Below are positions 6,691 through 10,798 of a stretch of DNA of 10,798 bases, in pieces. The notes below the pieces were generated by a model. It saw only the letters and a program-made list of their open reading frames with translations. It was not told the DNA's origin and did not search any database. The DNA lies in contig JBNAWB010000124.1 in NCBI GenBank assembly GCA_049699975.1, forward strand, positions 1 to 10,798. The letters run 5' to 3'. The number at the start of each line of letters is the position of its first letter. The first letter of the stretch is position 1. Source of the stretch: CAZAGD01 sp049699975. Its GTDB lineage: Bacteria > Desulfobacterota > SM23-61. Both the position numbers and the translations under genes were made by a program.

Positions 6691-8088
6691 TCAACTATAA
6701 GACCCCTTCCGTTCATGTCCGGCCAGATAGTTCAAAGGATCAACAGAAGCCCAGGCGGCTTTTTTCATAGAAATGAGATGCGAAAGGGAGAAAGCGTTAC
6801 AAAGGATGGCCCGTAATCCTTCCCAACCAATCTGTGACCAGGCGTACCCGGTCTTATAAAGTTCGGTAAATTCACGGTAAAAATCAGGCAATTTAAGTTT
6901 GGTAGGCAAAACGGCATGGACATAGTCAAACAGCTCATAATTAGTGGTAATCAACTTTTCTTTGACGCGGGCAAATAATTCTGTACCTGGCAAAGGAGTA
7001 AGAATAGTCAAAGAAGGAGAATATAATTTCCGCTCTAATATGTATTGACGCAGGCGGCGGAAATCATCTTTTTGAAAAGACGGATCAATAATAAAGGCAG
7101 CGATGACTTCCATTCCCTGAGCCCGCAAAATCTTTAAGGCTTCTTCATTATTTTGCACGGAATTATGCTTGTTCAGCTGGCTGAGTTCCTCTTCATCAAT
7201 TTTCTCGAACCCTATGAACACCTTCCAGAAACCTGCTTTGCGCAGCAGGGAAATAACCTCTGGATGCTGAACAATAGAGTCACTCCGCGCTTGAAAAGTG
7301 AAGCGTTTTTTTATTCCCTGCTTCAAAATCAGCTCGGCAATCCTTTGGGCTCGCGGGACGCTGATGAGAAAATTATCATCGGCTAAGAAAACGTATTTTT
7401 CTTTAAGCCCCTTGATTTCTTCCAAAACCCTTTCTGGACTTTTCATCCGGCATTTCCCTTGGAAGAACTTCCAAACGCTACAAAAGTCGCACCGATAAGG
7501 ACATCCCCGGGAAGTTTCCATTATGGAAAAAGGCTTTTGGAAACCAAGATGGTAGTGTTTCCGATAACGAGCCGTTAAATGCCGAGCTGGAATAGGCACT
7601 TCATCGAGATTAGATATTAAAGCTCGCTCAGGTGTACGTAAGGGAACGGTCGGTTCGTTCAGAAAAAGACCAGGAATTGTCCTTAGATCTCCTCCGCCTT
7701 CCAGGACCTTGATTATTTCCCGCAGGGCTACTTCTCCTTCCCCGATAACCACCCCATTTATATCCGGACTATAAAAGTCTTCGGGAGAAAGAGAAGCATG
7801 GTGCCCCCCGACGAATACAATTGTTTCCTTATTCCAAGTTTTAATCTTATGGGCAATCTCCCGCGTTTGATAAACATCGATGGTAAAAGAGCAATTAATT
7901 CCGCAAAAATCTGGCTGAAAATCTTTTAAAATTTCCCCAAGGTTGTTTTCCAAACGAAGATCTAATATTCTGACCTCATGCTCGGGAATAGTTCCCGCAA
8001 TCGTCTCCAGCCCTAAGGGTTCAACTACTGCCAAACTTCGAAAACCTAATCCCCGATCCTGAGCCGGCTGTATTAGCAAAACCCTCAT
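6691..8088 (-). CDS. B12-binding-type radical SAM protein, HpnR-like
   Basis: A 465-residue protein with an N-terminal cobalamin-binding-like Rossmann domain (about 1-135: MRVLLIQPA, EPLGLETIAG, VFVGGHHASLSPEDF, GEGEVAL) followed by a radical SAM domain. The 4Fe-4S site is Cys196-x3-Cys200-x2-Cys203 in SRGCPYRCDFCSVW. The DxHxxG motif of base-on B12 proteins is absent, as is common in this class. From memory, the protein resembles the hopanoid C-3 methylase HpnR along its length, including the C-terminal FDYVHAVLPTKLKLPDFY block; no hopanoid gene is present here to support that role. Related class B radical SAM methylases transfer methyl to unreactive carbons. A weak AAGG about 11 nt upstream of ATG (minus strand) serves as ribosome-binding site. 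It starts 38 nt beyond the tRNA terminator, leaving little room for its own promoter, and converges on the slt gene. Confidence 0.85.
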   Translation of the reverse strand: MRVLLIQPAQDRGLGFRSLAVVEPLGLETIAGTIPEHEVRILDLRLENNLGEILKDFQPDFCGINCSFTIDVYQTREIAHKIKTWNKETIVFVGGHHASLSPEDFYSPDINGVVIGEGEVALREIIKVLEGGGDLRTIPGLFLNEPTVPLRTPERALISNLDEVPIPARHLTARYRKHYHLGFQKPFSIMETSRGCPYRCDFCSVWKFFQGKCRMKSPERVLEEIKGLKEKYVFLADDNFLISVPRAQRIAELILKQGIKKRFTFQARSDSIVQHPEVISLLRKAGFWKVFIGFEKIDEEELSQLNKHNSVQNNEEALKILRAQGMEVIAAFIIDPSFQKDDFRRLRQYILERKLYSPSLTILTPLPGTELFARVKEKLITTNYELFDYVHAVLPTKLKLPDFYREFTELYKTGYAWSQIGWEGLRAILCNAFSLSHLISMKKAAWASVDPLNYLAGHERKGSYS

Positions 8089-8125
8089 CTTTTATTATTC
8101 CTTTTCTAAAAACGAAATAAAATAA

Positions 8126-8163
8126 AAAGGTCCCTTAGTTTTTTATAATCCCAAGGGACCTTT
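8126..8163 (-). terminator. Rho-independent terminator of the tRNA operon
   Basis: A perfect 11-bp stem, AAAGGTCCCTT pairing with AAGGGACCTTT, encloses a 16-nt loop. Read on the minus strand it lies just after tRNA-Asp and is followed by TTATTTTATTT, so it is a textbook intrinsic terminator in that direction. In the plus direction a T-rich run (TTTAAATTTT) also follows, but no gene there needs it. Confidence 0.88.
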
Positions 8164-8171
8164 AAATTTTC

Positions 8172-8249
8172 TGGCGGGGCCGACGGGATTTGAACCCGCG
8201 TCCTCCGGCGTGACAGGCCGGCGTTATAGACCAGCTTAACTACGACCCC
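8172..8249 (-). tRNA. tRNA-Asp (GTC)
   Basis: A complete cloverleaf can be folded on the minus strand. The acceptor GGGGTCG pairs with CGGCCCC (one T-G wobble); the D stem is GTTA/TAAC; the anticodon stem CCGGC/GCCGG holds the loop CTGTCAC with anticodon GTC; the T arm is GCGGG-TTCAAAT-CCCGT. The discriminator is G73, the identity base expected for Asp, and CCA is encoded (8172-8174). It is the second gene of a two-tRNA transcript and is followed at once by an intrinsic terminator. Confidence 0.95.
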
Positions 8250-8251
8250 GG

Positions 8252-8324
8252 TAGGCGGAATAGGATTTGAACCTATGACCTCCCGCGTGTAAGGCGGGCG
8301 CTCTCCCCCCTGAGCTATCCGCCC
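8252..8324 (-). tRNA. tRNA-Val (TAC)
   Basis: A 73-nt cloverleaf on the minus strand. The acceptor GGGCGGA pairs with TCCGCCT, ending in a G1-T72 wobble; the D stem is GCTC/GAGC; the anticodon stem CCCGC/GCGGG holds the loop CTTACAC with anticodon TAC; the T arm is ATAGG-TTCAAAT-CCTAT; the discriminator is A73. Only CC follows before the first G of tRNA-Asp, so CCA is not fully encoded and the terminal A (or all of CCA) must be added after processing. The two tRNAs are 2 nt apart and surely co-transcribed. Confidence 0.94.
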
Positions 8325-8348
8325 TAAATATCCTTTTTTCTTTTTCCA

Positions 8349-8357
8349 AATATAGCA
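8349..8357 (-). promoter_or_regulatory. Candidate extended -10 promoter of the tRNA operon
   Basis: On the minus strand TGCTATATT fits an extended -10 element (TGn followed by TATATT). It lies 24 nt upstream of tRNA-Val, which would leave a leader of about 17 nt. The -35 hexamer 17 nt further upstream (TTCCTT) is poor, consistent with reliance on the extended -10. This is a visual match only. Confidence 0.4.
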
Positions 8358-8537
8358 TATTTTCAATTAAAAAGGAATAAATAATCACGCGGGCGATCCC
8401 CTGGGTGAATGTCCAAATTTTTTTAAAATTAATCTATTTTTTACCACCTATTTTTCTCTTGTCAAGCAAATTTTTGGGAAAGCTTGTTAGGCCTCACTGA
8501 AGGGTGAATTTATTAAACTTGCGGGTTTGGTTGTAAG

Positions 8538-8640
8538 GTCATCGCGAGGGAGCGTAGCGACCGTGGCGATCTCGTAATGGATGGAAAATAAAGAACTGGT
8601 CCCGCTCCCCCGCAGCAATTGCAGGCCCGCTCGCCATGAC
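8538..8640. repeat. Palindromic MITE/REP-like element with GTCATnGCGAG ends
   Basis: The 103-bp block begins GTCATCGCGAG and ends CTCGCCATGAC, terminal inverted repeats matching at 10 of 11 positions. Inside, GCGAGGGAGCG (8544-8554) can also pair with CGCTCCCCCGC (8603-8613), 10 of 11. The core GGAGCGTAGCGACCGTGGCG and the GTCATTGCGAG-type ends recall the dispersed GTCATTGCGAGGAGCGAAGCGAC repeat family found between genes in many bacterial genomes. No clear target duplication is visible at the edges, and no transposase is encoded. The copy appears partly degraded. Confidence 0.65.
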
Positions 8641-8706
8641 GAAAAAGGGATGGTTGCTCAATCTCAGCCGGGAAAATTTTTAAATCCCGTCGATAGGGCT
8701 CAACCG

Positions 8707-8752
8707 CAAGTTCCGCGCTCGCGACTATCCAACTGGGGATAGCCGCAACTTG
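8707..8752. repeat. Interrupted hairpin just downstream of katG
   Basis: CAAGTT (8707-8712) pairs with AACTTG (8747-8752), and an inner CTATCC (8725-8730) pairs with GGATAG (8737-8742) across a 6-nt loop. It begins 12 nt beyond the katG stop on the minus strand. With no U-tract following, it could be a 3' stabilising structure or a weak or Rho-assisted terminator rather than a standard intrinsic one. Confidence 0.4.
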
Positions 8753-8763
8753 TAATCATTCTC

Positions 8764-10798
8764 CTATAATTTGCTTCGTTTTAAATCAAAGCGGTCCAGA
8801 TTCATTACTTTATGCCAGGCTTTTATGAAATCTGCGACAAATTTTTCTTTGCCGTCTGCGGAAGCATATACTTCGGCCACAGCGCGTAATTCATTGTGAT
8901 GCCCAAAAATTAAATCCGCCCTGGTGGCCGTCCATTTCCAAGCACCTGTTTTTCTGGCGTAGCCCTTAAATAGATAAGCATGCTCGTCAGCCGGCTGCCA
9001 TTCTGTTCCCATATCCAAGAGATTTACAAAGAAATCATTGCTAAGAACACCAGGATTTTCCGTAAGCACACCATTTTTAGAGTAACCATAGGTAGCGCCT
9101 AATACCCTGAGCCCTCCTACTAAAACGGTCAATTCCGGAACTGTAAGACAGAGAAGTTGGGCCTTGTCCACCAGGAGGTATTCGGCAAGGGCATTTCCCG
9201 GATCTTTGATATAGTTTCTAAAGCCATCAGCAAAGGGTTCCATCGCTGCATAAAAGGATAGGTCCGTGTGTTCCTGCAAAGCATCTACTCTTCCAGGCGT
9301 AAAAGGAACACTGAGGCTAAAACCGGCTTTTTTAGCAGAAACTTCTATCGCTGCACATCCGCCAAGAACAATCAAATCAGCCATGGAAACTTGCTTGTTC
9401 TTTTTCTGTTGAACATTAAATTCCTTTTGGATTTCTTTATACACCCCCAGAATTTTTTCTAAATCTTTCGGATGATTAACTTCCCAATCTTTTTGCGGAG
9501 CTAAACGAATACGAGCTCCATTGGCTCCACCTCGCCTATCAGAATTTCGGTAAGTGGCGGCAGATGACCAGGCCGTATAAACCAACTGGGAAACACTCAA
9601 CCCCGCAGCCGAAATTTTATCCTTAAGTTCTTTAACATCCTCTTCATCGATTAATTCATAGTCCCGCTGCGGCAAAGGATCCTGCCAAATAAAGACCTCT
9701 TTAGGCACTTCCGGACCAAAATAGCAATCCCGCGGGCCCAAATCACGATGGACAAGTTTAAACCAAGCCTTCGCAAAAGCTTCTTCGAACTCTTGGGGAT
9801 GTTCCAGAAAACGCTTGGCGATTTTGGCATACTCCGGATCGAACCTTAAAGCCAGATCAGCGGTAAGCATCATGGGTGGATGTTTTTTATTAGGATCATG
9901 GGCATCGGGAATGATGGTAGGAGCATTTTTCGCCACCCATTGATTTTTGCCAGCAGGACTTTTTGTCAATTCCCATTCATAGTTGAATATAAAATGCAGA
10001 TAACTTATACCAAATTTGGTAGGGGTAGAAGACCAAGCCAGCTCAAATCCTGAAGTAAAGGTATCCGGGCCCTTGCCCGTATTATAGCGGTTTTTCCAAC
10101 CAAGTCCCTGCTGTTCTATGGGGGAAGAATCTGGATCTGGGCCCACATATGTATCTGGACAGGCTCCATGACACTTACCAAAAGCATGTCCCCCCGCAAT
10201 CAAAGCGACCGTCTCCTCATCGTTCATGCCCATCCGGGCAAAGGCCACTCTTATCTGTTTGGCAGAGGCGACGGGATCAGGATTTCCTTCTGGTCCCTCT
10301 GGGTTTACATAAATAAGACCCATCTCGGTGGCCGCAAAAGGCTTGGCCAGCTCTCCTTCTTTAAAGCGTTCTTTGCCAGATAACATCTCGATTTCCGGAC
10401 CCCAGTCTGGACTTTCATCAGGCTCCCATATATCCCCTCTTCCTCCACCAAAACCAATGGTCTTAACTCCCATAGATTCTAAAGCTACATTACCAGCTAA
10501 AATAATAAGATCAGCCCATGAAAGTTTGCGACCATATTTTTGTTTGATAGGCCAAAGTAGACGAATCGCTTTATCAAGACTGATATTGTCCGGCCAGTCA
10601 ATTCTTGGAGGAAAACGAAGATCACCCGTTCTTGCCCCGCCACGACCATCATAAATCCTGTAACTTCCTGCGCTGTGCCAGGCCATGCGGATGAATAATG
10701 GGCCATAATGACCAAAGTCAGCAGGCCACCAATCCTGCGAATCGGTCATCAGTTCTTTCAGGTCTTTTTTTACCTCTGAAAGATTTAAACTTTCAAAT
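8764..10798 (-). CDS. katG: Catalase-peroxidase KatG (5' end beyond window)
   Basis: Bifunctional heme catalase-peroxidase that removes hydrogen peroxide. The reading frame stays open to the window edge: before the Met codon at 10749 it reads FESLNLSEVKKDLKEL, typical KatG sequence, so that Met is internal and the first roughly 50-60 residues are missing. Counting from that Met: distal Arg21, Trp24 and His25 (RMAWHSAG), Asp54 at the substrate channel, Tyr147 (LIYVNPEGPEG) and Met173, which with Trp24 form the Met-Tyr-Trp adduct needed for catalase activity. Proximal His188 (GGHAFGK), Trp239 and Asp298 follow. The second, non-heme-binding half is complete to the C-terminus. GGHAFGKCHGAC differs slightly from the common GGHTFGKTHGA. 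All catalytic residues are intact, so an active enzyme is expected. Upstream control lies outside the window. Confidence 0.96.
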   Translation of the reverse strand, partial: FESLNLSEVKKDLKELMTDSQDWWPADFGHYGPLFIRMAWHSAGSYRIYDGRGGARTGDLRFPPRIDWPDNISLDKAIRLLWPIKQKYGRKLSWADLIILAGNVALESMGVKTIGFGGGRGDIWEPDESPDWGPEIEMLSGKERFKEGELAKPFAATEMGLIYVNPEGPEGNPDPVASAKQIRVAFARMGMNDEETVALIAGGHAFGKCHGACPDTYVGPDPDSSPIEQQGLGWKNRYNTGKGPDTFTSGFELAWSSTPTKFGISYLHFIFNYEWELTKSPAGKNQWVAKNAPTIIPDAHDPNKKHPPMMLTADLALRFDPEYAKIAKRFLEHPQEFEEAFAKAWFKLVHRDLGPRDCYFGPEVPKEVFIWQDPLPQRDYELIDEEDVKELKDKISAAGLSVSQLVYTAWSSAATYRNSDRRGGANGARIRLAPQKDWEVNHPKDLEKILGVYKEIQKEFNVQQKKNKQVSMADLIVLGGCAAIEVSAKKAGFSLSVPFTPGRVDALQEHTDLSFYAAMEPFADGFRNYIKDPGNALAEYLLVDKAQLLCLTVPELTVLVGGLRVLGATYGYSKNGVLTENPGVLSNDFFVNLLDMGTEWQPADEHAYLFKGYARKTGAWKWTATRADLIFGHHNELRAVAEVYASADGKEKFVADFIKAWHKVMNLDRFDLKRSKL

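Larger units (their letters stand above)
8325..8763. other. 439-nt non-coding stretch between tRNA-Val and katG
   Basis: No credible coding region is visible on either strand. From left to right it holds the AT-rich tRNA promoter region (about 8330-8470, including a run of T and A around 8418-8445), a short CAAGC/GCTTG inverted repeat (8463-8467 and 8482-8486), a GC-rich palindromic repeat (8538-8640), and a hairpin just beyond the katG stop (8707-8752). The abrupt composition change at about 8535 suggests the GC-rich block is inserted. Confidence 0.6.

Noticed and set aside
6586..6816. Plus-strand open frame of 76 codons directly after slt
   Set aside because: It runs antisense into the radical SAM gene, has no ribosome-binding site, and shows no recognisable domain.
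8106..8366. Minus-strand open frame of 86 codons
   Set aside because: It is a translation through the two tRNA genes and the terminator; frames reading GSNPI and RVQIPSAPP are a familiar artefact of tRNA sequence.
1..10798. CRISPR array, prophage, toxin-antitoxin or defence island
   Set aside because: No regularly spaced direct repeats, phage genes, integrase or small paired genes were seen on either strand.

Overview
The window reads as chromosomal DNA of a Gram-negative, probably anaerobic bacterium that uses corrinoid and radical chemistry. A Desulfobacterota-like or candidate-phylum lineage would fit, but no 16S or other marker is present, so this is inference. The signs are a periplasmic-type Slt lytic transglycosylase, an MtaA/CmuA-type (UroD-fold) corrinoid methyltransferase, a B12-binding-type radical SAM protein, a short-chain fatty acid transporter of the AtoE family, and KatG for oxidative defence.

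Layout. Positions 171-6585 hold five plus-strand genes: AtoE-like transporter, MtaA-like methyltransferase, metallo-beta-lactamase-fold hydrolase, DUF62 SAM hydroxide adenosyltransferase, and a TPR/Slt lytic transglycosylase. The last three are tightly packed (11-nt gap, then an overlap or near-abutment). The first two are separated by about 55 nt. A 212-nt gap rich in inverted repeats divides the pair from the trio, so two transcription units are possible. Convergent to these, on the minus strand, are an HpnR-like B12-binding radical SAM gene (6691-8088), a strong intrinsic terminator (8126-8163), a tRNA-Val/tRNA-Asp pair separated by only 2 nt (8172-8324), a 439-nt non-coding stretch with a palindromic MITE/REP-like repeat (8538-8640), and katG (8764 to the right edge, cut at its 5' end).

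How the genes may work together. The transporter and MtaA-like protein suggest uptake and methyl transfer from a small acid or methylated compound, but the cognate corrinoid protein and substrate:corrinoid methyltransferase are not in view. DUF62 hydrolyses SAM to adenosine and methionine and could tune SAM levels, but it may simply be co-transcribed. The lytic transglycosylase is a cell-wall housekeeping enzyme.

I see no clear new defence, mobile or biosynthetic system. The items most worth a second look are the diverged transporter next to the MtaA-like gene, the HpnR-like radical SAM protein, the tRNA pair with 2-nt spacing and an un-encoded CCA, the palindromic repeat, and the missing conventional start codon of the lytic transglycosylase.
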